From Nilaparvata lugens (taxonomy: Eukaryota; Arthropoda; Insecta; Hemiptera; Delphacidae): a DNA stretch of 64,000 nt. The notes under the pieces were generated by a model. It saw nothing but the letters and a program-made list of their open reading frames with translations, made no database searches and had not been told where the DNA came from. Of the stretch, positions 41,895 to 54,713 are shown in pieces. The DNA lies in NCBI RefSeq assembly GCF_014356525.2, contig NC_052507.1, forward strand, positions 42,079,295 through 42,143,294, in the 5' to 3' direction. Position 1 is the stretch's first letter. Each line of letters begins with the position of its first letter. Made by a program: the position numbers and the translations under genes.

Positions 41895-43096
41895 TGACAA
41901 CATATTGGAACTTATCCATGAGAAGAGGGAAGCGAGGAAAAAGTGGCAGCGAACAAGAGCACCAGCGAATAAAACTTATTTGAATTTTCTAGCTAGGAAA
42001 CTGAAGAAATGTTTCAGTAGCTATAAGAATGATAGGATCAGTGAATATCTCAGAAACCTTGCTACAGATGAGAACTCCGATTATTCACTCTGGAAAGCTA
42101 CAAAGTACTTGGAAAAAACCTCACTCCAAGAAACACCAATCAAAACAATTAATGGTGAGTGGGCAAGGAATAATGAACATTAAAGCTGAACATTTTGCAG
42201 AATACCTGGAAAGTGTCTTTCAACCTCATCAATTCCAAGGTTGTGTGGAAGATGATGAGATGGGAATATCACAGGATATGAGAGAGATTACAGCCTTAAC
42301 AACAAATGAGCTGATAAGTATCATCAAGACAACCAGTTGTAAGAAAGTTCCAGGATATGATCTCATTACTGGTGAAGTTCTGAAAAACCTACCAGATAGA
42401 GCTTCGAGAAAACTCACAGTTCTCATAAATGCAGCTTTGAGGATGAAGCATGTGCCACTGTCATGGAAGGTAGCTGAAGTCATCATGGTCCCCAAGCCAG
42501 GTAAACCACCACATGATGCATCATATCATAGACTCATATCTCTATTACCCATAATGGCCAAGATCTTCGAAAAGGTTTTGCTCTCCAGATTGAATCATGT
42601 GATAGAGAGTGGACAACTCATTCCTGATCATCAGTTTGGATTCAGAAAAAAACATTCAACAGTTCAGCAAGTCCATAGAATTACTCACGTAATTGAGAAG
42701 ACTCTAGAAGAGAAAAAATATTGTACTGTTGTCTTTTTAGACGTCGCTCAGGCATTTGATGAAGTGTGGCATGTAGGTCTAATTGAGAAACTACAAAAAG
42801 TTTTACCTCAGCATTATGCCTCATTGCTAAAATCTTACTTGTCAGACAGATTAGACAGATTCTTCCGAGTGAAACAAGGTGATAGCTACTCAGGACTAAC
42901 AACAATTAAAGCTGGAGTACCTCAAGTAAGTGTATTGGGCCCTACTCTGTACCTGCTCTACACTAACGATCTTCCTGTGCCAGAAAATGACACTATTGCA
43001 ACCTTTGCAGATGACACAGCTGTCTTAGCAGTTGGAGAAACTAATGAGGAAGCTACAAGTAAAGCACAAGAAGCCATCAAGAGAGTGAAGATGTAG
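41895..43096 (+). mobile_element. Jockey-like LINE, truncated at both ends
   Basis: A first frame (41905-42183) gives the pre-RT region (KREARKKWQRTRAPANKTYL, SLWKATKYL). After a frame change near 42180 the second frame is open to 43096: IKTTSCKKVPGYDLITGEVL, PKPGKPPHDASYHRLISLLP, DHQFGFRKKHSTVQQVHRIT, VVFLDVAQAFDEVWH (motif A Asp), AGVPQVSVLGPTLYLLYTND (motif B) and TFADDTAVLAVG (YADD-type motif C). Just after motif C the homology stops at TAG 43094. The endonuclease and C-terminus are absent. R-to-H and G-to-V changes in otherwise fixed RT positions (YRPIS, PQGS) suggest decay. Confidence 0.85.
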
Positions 43097-45068
43097 TCAT
43101 TATGTTTCGCCCTTTTTTGTGCAAGTTTATATCATTAGTTAATGTAGGAGCTAGTTTTATTTTTATTAAAGCTTAAATTTTATAATAGTGCCATGTCCTG
43201 AAAAGTTTAATTGTGTTTCTTCATCATGTACGAATAACTATTTCTTCAAATAACCACTAAGGTACGCAAAATAAGGTTAAAATATAATTCAGGGAATTTA
43301 ATTAATTGAAACTTCCATCAGAGTATTGTATCAACAAAGCCTGTTATTGTTCAAGTTGATAATTTTGATTGAGAGTAGTCCTTTCGATTTTATTATCGAT
43401 GGGAGATAATAATATTTTTTTCTAAAGAAGTACAGAAAGTAGAGAAGGAAGTTTTCAGTTATGTTACATTTGAGTTATTGTTTCTGAACAGATATTATTG
43501 TAGAGAATTGCTGAAAATCAAGAAGATAATCTTCAAATTGGAATGTAAATTTTAATATTATGTCAAGTTTGAGACTTGCTAAATTTTTATATTTTTCTGA
43601 CTGTGTTTTCTCATGGCGTTAAGGCTTTCAACTGAACGCTAATTTATTAAATTATAACAGAACTTTTGAATTATTTGTGAAGGAAGATTCATCAATTTAT
43701 TCTGATACAGAGAATCAGTAGTTTGGAGATGAAAGACTATATAAAATGAGGATTCAAATAGAATTAGTGAATTCAAATAACCTGTAATCAATAGATAACT
43801 CCTTTTTTAGCTTTTGATGAATTGTAGGAAGAGTTAGAAATTAATGCTGTAATACATTCATTTACAGCGGTTCGTGTGTGACCCCAAACCAACTTCATGT
43901 TTCACCCCTTCAAAATCCAGTTTTAAATTCACGAATGACGCATCATAATGTCTGAAGTATTCAACTGATTAACTTGCAATATTAAGACACAACTCCATAC
44001 CATCATGGACTCCACGAGCAAGGCATGTCGTAAGAGGTCCCGGGGATGATACCTGACCAGAATTGACGTAAGGCCGTTTCAGGAGACGGAGGTTCCGCAT
44101 CGCAAGATGACTTCCCGACATAATCAACTCAACTCTTAGAAGAAAACGCCGAAATAACAAAATAACATCGAAAGGAAACATGACGGAAACCATCAACAAA
44201 GTGCAGTTCAGTGAAACCGAGGGTCATTTGATTGTCATACAAAAATGTCTATCAAAGTGTGGGTTTGAAATTGGTGTATGGGGTTATCGACGAAATTTGG
44301 GTTCTTTGGGTTTTTCTGATTTGAGTTTTGTTCTGAAATAATTAATTAATCTTAATTATTAATATTTGCAACTGATATTATTTGGTTTGGTAACGTATCT
44401 AACGTAAGGATAGTAATGCGCCCCCAGATCAGAGGATAAAGGTAATGTAACGTGTTCAATTTAATATGATTCTTATTCTCTTCCGTGTCAGTATAATATA
44501 TGTTGATATTTTGTTTGTTTTAAAATATTGTAGTGTTAAAATAGTGAACGGCGATTGAATCAGGCATGGGAAAACCCTAATCGTAGTTTTCCTGACTCTA
44601 ACCCGTTCGCCTGCATGGATTGAAATAGTATAAACTCAGATTCATTTTCTAGATGTGCCGGCTTACTTTAAAATTCTAAAAATTTTCTTCAAACTTATTT
44701 TTATTTAATACCTTCATAAATGTTAGGCAAATAGTCTTTCCATCCATCCTCCTCAAGTTTGTTCTGTTTAAAATCATAATCACCTTCTCTTTTATATATT
44801 GTTGTGAGAGAAGTAACGTTATATTTGTATTGTCTATATTTTCGGTAATAAATTTGTTCTTATTTGCCCCTGAGAGGGACCAGCGAAGGCCCAGGCTGTC
44901 TTCCAGAGAGCTGTTAAAATAAACTAGTGGGGTTCAAGAAATACCTCATCTCTAGATAACAGTATTTTGGTGAAAGTCTGTTTTGTTTTCAATGCTTTTA
45001 GGCTAGATATAATTTTCGATGTCTTAGGAAATGAGAAATTCATTGTAAACCTAACCCCTGACAGTTAA
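43097..45068. other. Unannotated sequence
   Basis: A GC-richer piece at 43870-44230 carries a minus ORF of 76 codons without a domain. A hairpin-like pair (GAACGGCGATTGAATCAGG and CCTGACTCTAACCCGTTCGCC) lies at 44547-44611. Otherwise AT-rich. It may be part of the LTR-like unit that also occurs at 56868. Confidence 0.3.
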
Positions 45069-45232
45069 CAAGCTAATTTATTTTTTCCTTTTGTGTAGTT
45101 CACAACGCCCCAAATCATAATTTAATTTATTCTCCATTTTGTGTAGTTTATGACGCTCTAAATTATAAGTAAATTTATTTTTCCCTTTGTATAGCTGATG
45201 ACGTTCTAAATCATAAGCTAATTTATTAGTTG
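45069..45232 (+). repeat. Tandem repeat, ~55-60 bp unit, about 2.8 copies
   Basis: Units of the form AAGCTAATTTATTTTTTCCT...GTGTAGTTCACAACGCCC...AAATCAT repeat three times with substitutions (GTTTATGACGCTC, GCTGATGACGTTC). Confidence 0.8.
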
Positions 45233-45477
45233 GATTTTATAAAGTCTCACCTTTGATTTCTATCCAATTGGGGCCTTTGTGTGTAGTCTTTTGTCAAGCG
45301 AAGGATTGGATTATTATTAATCAAAACAAATTTTAATTCTGATAATTCCGATACTCCCCGAGAAGATCGTCATTATAGGTTATTTACTACTTTGAACTTA
45401 ATCCAGTATTATTATTGATCTTATATTATTATCTTACTCGCCCTTTGGGGAGAGAGCACTCAGGAAGGGCTACTAGT
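45233..45477. other. Unannotated AT-rich sequence
   Basis: Nothing recognised. Confidence 0.3.
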
Positions 45478-45537
45478 ATAACCTTCTGTTGTTCATACTA
45501 ATATCATCTTATTTACTGCGTGTATTAGATTTATTTT
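45478..45537 (+). repeat. 60-bp segment shared with 56868-56930
   Basis: ATAACCTTCTGTTGTTCATA and CTAATATCATCTTATTTACT, then GCGTGTATTAGATTTATTTT, match the right-hand copy with about 8 changes. The match stops where the GT-microsatellite element begins at 45538. Confidence 0.75.
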
Positions 45538-46475
<938 letters not shown>

Positions 46476-48454
46476 TGTGTGAGTGCGCTACACCAGATTT
46501 TTTCGATGCTCCTTCAACTGGTGAAAAGCACTAAGCTGTGATGTTGATATTTTCATAGATACAGCTGATTCAAAAAAGCATCAAGTCAGTTGTGTTGCTT
46601 TATTTCAGGAGAAAAGCACTAAGAGGACATAGTTATTTCATTCAAACTTACCACACATTCTTTATCAAGAGAAACGTATTAAGTCGACTTGGTGCGTTTC
46701 ACCAGTAGCACAAAGGCGTTACATCCTCTACAGAATTGCTCTAGAGCAGACTTAGTGCCATCTTCCTGTCGACTGTCATGTATTTATATCGATCTAGCTA
46801 ACAACACGGGCACGTGGTTGAGTTGAGGTTAACTTTTGAACAATACTACTGAATCATAAATGCTTCAATAGTTAATTTTTCTAAAGTTTTTAAATGAATA
46901 ATGATGATGAATATTTCTTATTCAAATCAAGGACTAGACGTTTGATGAGTTAAGTGTCTAATTTAGGAATTACAGGTACGTGTATTGAACTTATTTAGCC
47001 TATTCATGATTTATAGGCTAGAAGATCGTTGCCTACTGAAATTATTTGGATTATGACTGTTCAGGTTGAATATTCCCCTTTAAATTTTTTCCATTCTTTG
47101 TTCTATTTTATTCAACATAATAGAACTATTAAGAAACTCTAAAAGCTAACTATAAGACTAAACAACCTACTTTAGTGTAATTTCAACCACTTCCTTTAAA
47201 TATTCTCAAACAGCTCTCACTACACCAGTGTCATGCTATTTATAATTCAAGGTACATACAATTTTATTGTAGCTAAATCACAAGGAGATGATGGAACATA
47301 ATATTATAGCCTACTAGCAAAAGAAAAAAATTGGGCAAAATTCTAGCCGGTGAGCTCCCCCTGTTATCTCAATTATTAATGAAGATATCGACTCAAATTT
47401 TTTCTTAAATGAAAGAGGAGGAAAAAATAAAGCGCGCTATTCTATTTTAATACAATTTAGTTTGATTTTAATATTAAAAATAGCTGTTTCAAAACTAACC
47501 TTATTTTGAAGAAAGGACGATTCTAAAATATATTAGTATCTCAACTATTTTTGAAGTATCAACTCATTTTTTTTCTGATGAAAGAAGAAGGAAGAATAGG
47601 AGTTGCTTCTATTTATTTTATTTTATTTTGAAAGACTAATTAAAACATTAGAAAAAAAACAGTTTGAATTTATGAAGGTTATGTTAACAATGAAGAATGA
47701 ACTGTTAATAATAAAGCCAATAGCACAGCTGACTCAGATATGGCCGAATTGTAGATTTCAAAATAAGCGATTGCTCGAATGAATGTTGGCATCAATTCAA
47801 CTTCTTCGAAAGTGATTGAAGAGTACCGGTAACTGCAGGCAAGCATGGATATTGAAATACAAAATAATTGATTAATCGATGAATTAAATAGAAATTAGAT
47901 ATTATTCTGGGGAGTTTTCAGTAATTTAACATTAGAGTTTCTAAAGCTGACCCTGAAACATAACAGAAATTGGTAATTTTTGTTATATGTGACTAAATAT
48001 TGTATCTCACAATACTGTATTGCACAATTGTATCTCAACTATTTTTTAATAAATCAATCAATTTTTTCTTAATTGAAGAGGAAGAAAAAATAGGTGTCTG
48101 TAGTATAAATTGTATCCTAAAAGACTAATTTAAACATTAAAAAAACAATTATGTTCAGGTCAATTTATGTCAGGTTCAAGTCATTTACATTGATAGTAAT
48201 TAAGATGATTGAATAGAATAATTGAACATTGAGATAGGATTCAAGAGTTGAAATAAAGAGACTTTTCAAAAGTTAGAGATAAGAACTCTTGGAGTATAGG
48301 AAGAACTTTGAAGTTAAGAACTAGGAATCGAAGAAGTGGTGAACAATGTACAAACCTTTACTTTTGATCACCTTTTTTTATGACGATGATAAATTTTAAT
48401 TGTATGAACTCTTGAATCAAGTCAAATAATTATTAACCTGAGCTCACTGAGCCT

Positions 48455-49395
48455 GGGCCAAGACCAAATCTCTCCTAAACTAAGCCTTTTCCAATCTGAG
48501 ATTTTTCTAACCTAAGCTTTTCCTAACCTTAGCTTTTCCAAACTTGAGTTTTCCCTAACCTAAAGCTTTACCTAACCTAAGCTTTCACTAACCAACGCTT
48601 TCCCTGACCAAAGCTTTCCCTAACCTAAGCTTTACCTAACCTTAGCATTTTCTAACCTTAGCTACTCCTAACCTAAGCTTTTCCCAACCTTAACGTTTCC
48701 AAAGCAAAGCTTTTCCCAACATAAGCATTTTCCAACCTAAGCTTTACCCAACCTTAGCTTCTCCTAACCTAAGTTTTTCCTAATGCAAAGCTTTTACTAA
48801 CCTAAGCTTTCACTAACCAAAGTTTTCCCTAACCAAAGCATTTCCTAACCTTAGCTTTTCCTAACTTAAGCTTTCCCAAACCTAAGCTTTACTCAACCTT
48901 AGCGTCTCCTAACCTTAGCTTCTCCTAACCTAAGCTATTCCTTACCTAAACTTTTCCTGAACGCTTCTCTCAAACTAAGCTTTTTTTCATAACATAAGCT
49001 TTTCCTAAACTAAGCTTTTCCCAACCTAAGCTTCTCTTAACCTGAGCTTTCCCTAACCTAAGCTTTTCCTAAACAATGCTTTTCCCAACCTAAGATTTTC
49101 CTAACCTAAGCTTTTCCTAACCTAAGCTTTTCCTAACCTGAGCTTTTCCTAACCTAAACTATCCCTAAACACCTCTTTACTCCCAACCTAAGCTTTTTCC
49201 TAACCTAAGCTTCTCCCAACCTAAGCTTTTCCAAGCTGAGACTTCCTAACCAAATCCTTTCTATACAAATTTTTCCTAACCTAACCTCCCCTAACCAATG
49301 CTCTCCTGAATCAATCTTTTTCAACTAAAGCTTCTTTAACCCAAACCTTTGTTACCTAAGTTTTTCATTATCCCCAACCTAACAAAGCCTAACTC
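48455..49395 (+). repeat. Minisatellite, 16-bp unit CCTAACCTAAGCTTTT
   Basis: Roughly 50 or more degenerate copies of a 16-17 bp unit, plus-strand C/T-rich and G-poor. Each full unit contains CCTAACCTAA, two copies of the complement of the insect telomere repeat TTAGG, and an AAGCTT site. Order decays towards both ends. No spacers of constant length as in CRISPR; no coding. Confidence 0.95.
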
Positions 49396-50344
49396 AAACT
49401 AACAAATGCAGTCCAGCCCAACCATTGAACTCCCCTCTAACCAAGCATAGCCCAACCTAATGTAACAAAGCCTTACCAGACTGAGCAACCCTCAGGCTTG
49501 CTCAGTCTTTATCACTTTAGGTTTGATAGTCACATCAAAATTTGGTAGGTAGGGCTTCATCAATAGCATTGGATACAGGAGAAAATGTGGTCAGCAGAAA
49601 TGATTAGCTCCATAGAAAAATATTCTCAACATTTTTCAGGCAAAAACCGGCACATTTTTTATATTTTCCAGATTTCCTATCAACTCCATCAATGGCATTA
49701 AATACAGGAGAAAAGTGGTCAGCAGTAATGGTTAGCTTTTTGATGGAATTAGAATAATTTTTTACAGATTTGATATATTTGAATTCTAATTCAAAATAAT
49801 TTTTTCCCATAATTGTATTTTTTTGAAAACATGGAGGATGGTGGAAATTATAATTGGAACCTTTTTAAGCGTAAGTTAGCCTGTTGTACTTTTCTGTAAG
49901 TTGTATAATAATTTTGAATGATTAAATAAATAAATCAACTTCAATATTATTAATACCTAAATGAGACTTCACAAATTAAGTACTCATTGGGGTTACCAAT
50001 TTTTTCAAAAAAAAAGTATTCCAATTACGGGGAAAAATGTAGATTGGATTAGAATTTAAATATATCAAATTGAAGTTTGTAAAACAATGAAATGAATATT
50101 GAACTCTTGAATCAATAATCGAACAAGTTGGAATCAGAATCTTTCTTATCCAGCAATTTCAAAAACCGATTACAACTCTATTTAGCATGCTTCGAATTTG
50201 TGACCTTTAGAGAATAGAGCAGCAACTCTATAACTCTACAACTCTATGGTGCTAGTAAAACCATGATAGGATTATAGGTTAGACAAAATTCAATATTTGC
50301 TATTAATATTAACAATATTAAATTCCATCGATTTAAATTGTTAT
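49396..50344. other. Interior of the second foldback, right of the minisatellite
   Basis: A direct repeat of about 50 bases lies at 49562-49615 and 49685-49740 (ATACAGGAGAAAA-GTGGTCAGCAG). Nothing coding. Confidence 0.4.
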
Positions 50345-50632
50345 TCAGTTACCGAAACGTATTTTTTCTTCTTCTTTCATTAAAAAAAATTGAGTCCCAT
50401 ATCTTCAATAATAGTTGATACAAATAATCATAATTTAGAATCGTCCTTTCTTCAAAATAAGGTTAGTTTTGAAACAGCTATTTCTAATATTAAAATTGAA
50501 TCAAATGGTATAAAAATATGCTAGCGTGCTTTATTTTGTCTTCCTCTTTCATTTAAAAAAAATTGAGTTGATAACTTCAATAATAACTGAGATAACAGGG
50601 GGAGCTCACCGGCTGGAGCTTAGCCAAAATCT

Positions 50633-51365
50633 GCATGCCAGTAACATATTATTTTGACTAGCATATTGATGTTACTCATCCCAAAGCCTATTGAGCTTCA
50701 AGTTCTATTTACAATTGAACTGAGTGAAGATAGTAATCCACAACACACAAAGAACAATGCTAGGAAGATTAAGATTTTCGTTACATATTAGAAAATTGTT
50801 AATGTGTTGGCCAAGGATGATATTCAATAATTATTTACAATAAAGCCTATAAAATAAGATGTTTTGTAAGTAATCAATAATTATTCTCGGTTTTCTTAGG
50901 AAAATACTGTACTCATTTTACATAATGAAAATAAGTCATAAAAAAGGACATTCCTATGTAGATACAAGCCTTCACTAAAATTGATTTATTGAGTGTAGGA
51001 TATTATTATTTTGTAATGTAAGTTGAATTCCTTGCTTTGTAAGCTCAGCACTCATAAAGAGGAAAATCATGGAGAAACTTGGAAGTCGTCAATGATAGAA
51101 AATGTGAAAAACGGATAGTTGCTTCTATACCTCTTGTATCTGGTGTTGCATTTATGGAAAAATTAGACTACAGTCATTGATTTGTAACGTTTACAATTAT
51201 TATCGAATCTTCCCTTCCTAACATTAATTTTACAAGTTTCTCAATAAAATATAAAAAGTCTAGTCTGACAGGGTTTTTGCAATGATGGAATGGCACACCT
51301 ATGAATGTACAGTATTGTAACGATGTGAAATCTATAGATTCACAACATTTTATGTTTTTTCACAG
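50633..51365. other. Unannotated sequence before the DUF7869-like relic
   Basis: AT-rich, no ORF. TTTTTTCACAG at 51354-51364 would serve as a splice acceptor for the first recognisable piece of the gene. Confidence 0.35.
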
Positions 51366-53482
51366 ATGCACAAGAAGAGGTGAAGTGGATTAACCCAATG
51401 GATCAACCTACTCGAACCTACTCGAACCTATGGACCCACTCTGAACTCTCACCTGTAAAATTCATCAATGACACATTAGAAGATAGTGAACATCAACAGA
51501 AATCCACATTAAATGTCACATCAACAGACAATTATTCAGAGATTTTTCAGGATGATTTACTGCAAGAGAATAGTGTAACTATCAGTGATATGGACACCGC
51601 AGCAGAGGATTGTAATCAGGTGAGGAAATAAATGTTCAAGTAGACAATACAATGGAAACCTGTACAATATCAACAGAAGTTTTGGAGGTGGGAAATTTGA
51701 ATTCAAACTTTCACACAGTAGATGTCAGTGAGATTATAGAAACTATTAAGGGGGTTGATGTCATGTTTCTCAATACAGCTAACAAAGAACATATTGAGAT
51801 AGATCAGGACACATCAATCGGAATTCCTGTACAGAAAGATTTCGAGTCAAAGGATAAAGCTACATGTGCAGATGGAACTTTTGTCAGTAAGGAGACATTC
51901 ATTAATGATATAGCAAGTGATGATGATGATAATGATGGAGATTATTTACCTCCTAGGAGTTATGAAAGCTCTGAGGACAGTGATGTTGCAGAATCACCAA
52001 AAAAAAAGGAGAAGTAGTATTGCTAACGAAGTTGATAATACTCTTGAGACTGCAAGCATCCCTATTGATGAAGAACAGATGGAAAAAAGAAGTAGATGGA
52101 GGAAAGAAAAAAAAATATTTGGAAGAGAGAGAAAAACAAGAGTTTGAGAGATGAATGTCTTCCTTATAAAGATTATGAAGGCACTTTAAAAACTAAATAG
52201 CCTAAAGAAATTGATTGCTCAAAATGCAATGAAATCTTTAATGAAGAGGGAAGAATTGTACTTTGGAAAAAATATTGGAGCTTGAGCATATTTGAAAGAA
52301 AAAAAGACTTCATACTAATTAATTGGCAAGCTCAGAGCCAAAGTCACGAAGGCCCCCCGCAATAATAATAATGGATGTGCTCGTAGTAATGCAGAGCAAT
52401 ATCACTTCTTCAAAAATGACATTAAATTCAGTGTTTGTCAGGCATTTTTCATCAAGACACTTTGTATCTCAAACAGAGCTGTTATAAATGCATTTTCAGG
52501 TAAAGATGAACAAGGCCAATACAGACAACACTTTTATTTCAGTCACATTCGATCTACAAAGCGTGCTTTAGTTACCAAGTTGTGATGTATCATTAGCTTA
52601 TTACAAGAGAAAACTAAATGCATCCAATTTTACAACTACGAGGCTAGTGCTCCCAATAATGATTTGTGTTTTTTTTGGACTGAGATTGATGAACACAGAG
52701 GGAGTTCTGAAATTGGAATCTGTCTTCTCAAATATATTGAAACATTGCCTGACAACACGAAACATTTGACTTTGTTCTCAGACACTTGTGGAGGGCAGAA
52801 TCGTAATCTTCAAGTAGCAGCTCTTCTTCTGAATGCAGTTCAAATATTCAATGGAGACATTGTATTCAATGTAGAACAGAAGTTTCTTGAGAGTGGCCAC
52901 TCCACTCATTCATGGAAGTGGACTTAATGCACAGCAGTATTGAGTCTAAGAAGAAATTCATGACAATCTACTGTGTAAATGATTACATAAATATTTTCAA
53001 GTTGGCAAGAGCTAGTAAATCAAAGAGCAACAAACCTCCATACAGAACATGTCAACTTTCATTCAGTGACTTCTTAGACTTGAAAAATCTGTCAGACCAA
53101 CTGATAAAAAATAAAAATGTTGACGAAGAAGGTAAGAAAATCAACTGGCTGAAGGTGAAGTGCTTCAAGTACAAGAAATCTGCACCAAACATCCTACAGT
53201 ACAAGTACAATTATTCAGAAGATTATTCTAGGATTAATATTTGTACGCGGCGACCTGGACGACGACCTACATGAAGCAGCTACAAACCAGTTGATGAGTT
53301 GAAGAAATTAGGCCTATATAAAGACACACATAAGTATCACCAAACAGGAGAAAGACGATCTACTCGATCTGTGTAGAAGAGGAGTTATCCCTGAAATCTT
53401 CCACCCCTGGTATGAATCACTACCAACCAGTGACACTGCAAAAGAAGTGCTGCCAATTGATAATGATGAGAAAGAATTATGA
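51366..53482 (+). pseudogene. Broken gene of the DUF7869-like, RNase-H-fold transposase-like family
   Basis: In order: acidic N-terminal part (51380-52017, ends DDDDNDGDYLPPRSYESSED); basic part RSRWRKEKKIF and a Cys-containing segment (LPYKDYEGTLK, CSKCNEIFNEEGRIVLWKKY) at 52150-52300; VTFDLQSVL..LPSCDVSLAY near 52540-52605; TEIDEHRGSSEIGICLLKYI, HLTLFSDTCGGQNRNLQ, QKFLESGHSTHS and MEVDLMHSSIE (52664-52940); and at the end DLLDLCRRGVIPEIFHPWYE with TGA at 53480. FD, SDTCGGQN and the GHS..E motifs fit a divergent RNase-H-like fold. At least six frame changes or stops break it. I recall such proteins as multi-copy and unnamed in insects; the transposase role is inference. Confidence 0.65.
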
Positions 53483-54010
53483 ACACTTCTGGAAGTTATT
53501 TTCTAATGAGAACACTTTCTTAAAGTTATTAATTTCTTGATTTATGATGAACTGCGTGGTAGCACTCATTAGTTTTCATAATAATATTTTTTCATCATAA
53601 TTTATTTTGAAAATTATTTTTTGTAACTTCATTACTTTCAATTTACTTGTTAAACATAATTACGAGAATAAAATTAAAACAAAGATATAATTATTGTTCT
53701 TTCATCATTCATGATCCTGATTATCAATAGTAGGAACTGATCAACATTTACTTGTTTGCTCATCAATCAGTTTTTCAATTCAGTAAGAAAGCACTAAGTC
53801 GTGTACCTTCCACTAAAAATAGGATTTATTGAAATCAATAGTTATCAATAGCATTTGAAGTGATTGAGATCATTAGATAAATGTCCAAGACAAATTTTAG
53901 AGTGGAAAAGAACCTTATTATATAACACAGATATTAGAGTGAATATGCAAACTTTCAAAATCGTTTTCTCAAAACTATCATTTTTGACTTAGTGCCTTCT
54001 GCTTGAAAGC
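53483..54010. other. 3' flank of the relic, with subterminal-type motifs
   Basis: AT-rich. AATAAAATTAAAACA-type sequence near 53670 could include a polyadenylation signal. GCACTAAGTC motifs lie at 53786 and 53987 (reverse). Confidence 0.35.
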
Positions 54011-54471
54011 TGACGATAAGCTCTATCAACTGCCACAAGTCCCACATCTGTAAAAATTTCAGGAGCTCCGCCCCATCAATGCAAAGTGTGATTTCAGATT
54101 CTCAAATATCAGGCTTAAGATACAATAAATTCAAACAAAAAATTTCAAGTGAAAAAGATTGAGCATAAAAATATCTACAATTAATGTTCAGTGACATTTC
54201 CACCTTAAATTGAAAATGAGCTCGAAATTCGAGAAAATGTGTTTATTCAATACTGCAAACTGTTGGCAACTGTTGATTCTAAAAACCCTGTTTTTGACAA
54301 CATTTTCGCCGTTTTAGCCGCCATCTTGAATCGCATTTGATCGGAATTGTTCGTGTCGGATCCTTACAGTGTAAGGACCTCAGTTCCAAATTTCAAGTCA
54401 TTCCGTTGATTGGGAGATGAGATATCGTGTACACAGACGCACATACACTCATACACACACACACACACACA

Positions 54472-54563
<92 letters not shown>

Positions 54564-54700
54564 GACCGATACACAAAAAACACTTTTTTGGACTCAGGGG
54601 ACCTTGAACCTTGAAACGTATAGAAATTTAGAAATTGGGATACCTTAATTTTTTCGGAAAGCGATACATTCCTTACCTATGGTGATAGGGCAAGGAAAGT
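54011..54700 (-). mobile_element. GT/AC-microsatellite element, inverted partial copy
   Basis: Reverse-oriented relative to 45538-46475: ATAAGCTCTATCAACTGCCA, GCCGCCATCTTGAATCGCAT, an (AC)n tract and GGGCAAGGAAAGT at 54688-54700. The far end (about 330 bases, with the second inverted terminus) is missing, so the copy is cut at about 54011. Confidence 0.75.
54450..54560 (-). repeat. (AC)n microsatellite, interrupted twice by CC
   Basis: About 110 bases of AC with two CACACC slips. The overlapping poly-His/Thr and Cys/Val ORFs are artefacts. Confidence 0.97.
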
Positions 54701-54713
54701 AAAAAGGGGGTGT

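Larger units (their letters stand above)
47331..50632. mobile_element. Second large foldback, 3.3 kb, with minisatellite core
   Basis: The left arm 47331-47620 begins TTGGGCAAAATTCTAGCCGG and TGAGCTCCCCCTGTTATCTC. The right arm 50345-50632 ends with the reverse (GAGATAACAGGGGGAGCTCA, CCGGCTGGAGCTTAGCCAAA). Between the arms lie direct repeats of TCAACTATTTTTGAAGTATC-type blocks (47360, 47545, 48030) and a 0.9-kb minisatellite. No protein is encoded. Confidence 0.75.
46476..54010. mobile_element. Candidate composite/DNA transposon carrying a DUF7869-like gene
   Basis: The block lies between two inverted GT/AC elements. The motif GCACTAAGTC or its reverse occurs repeatedly near both ends and is not otherwise conspicuous: AAAAGCACTAAG at about 46530 and 46615, GTATTAAGTCGACTTGGTGC near 46677, GACTTAGTGCC near 46749, AAAGCACTAAGTCG near 53786 and GACTTAGTGCC near 53987. 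This looks like subterminal repeats of one transposon. Inside are the broken gene (51366-53482) and a foldback with a minisatellite (47331-50632). Exact ends and a target duplication were not found. Confidence 0.45.

Noticed and set aside
48455..49395. Possible CRISPR array
   Set aside because: Continuous 16-bp degenerate repeats with no unique spacers, in an insect genome.
51366..53482. An intact multi-exon host gene for the DUF7869-like protein
   Set aside because: Several stops and frame changes lie within conserved motifs, not at splice-like boundaries, so decay is the simpler reading.
54364..54648. Four overlapping ORFs of His/Thr or Cys/Val repeats
   Set aside because: They are translations of the (AC)n microsatellite.
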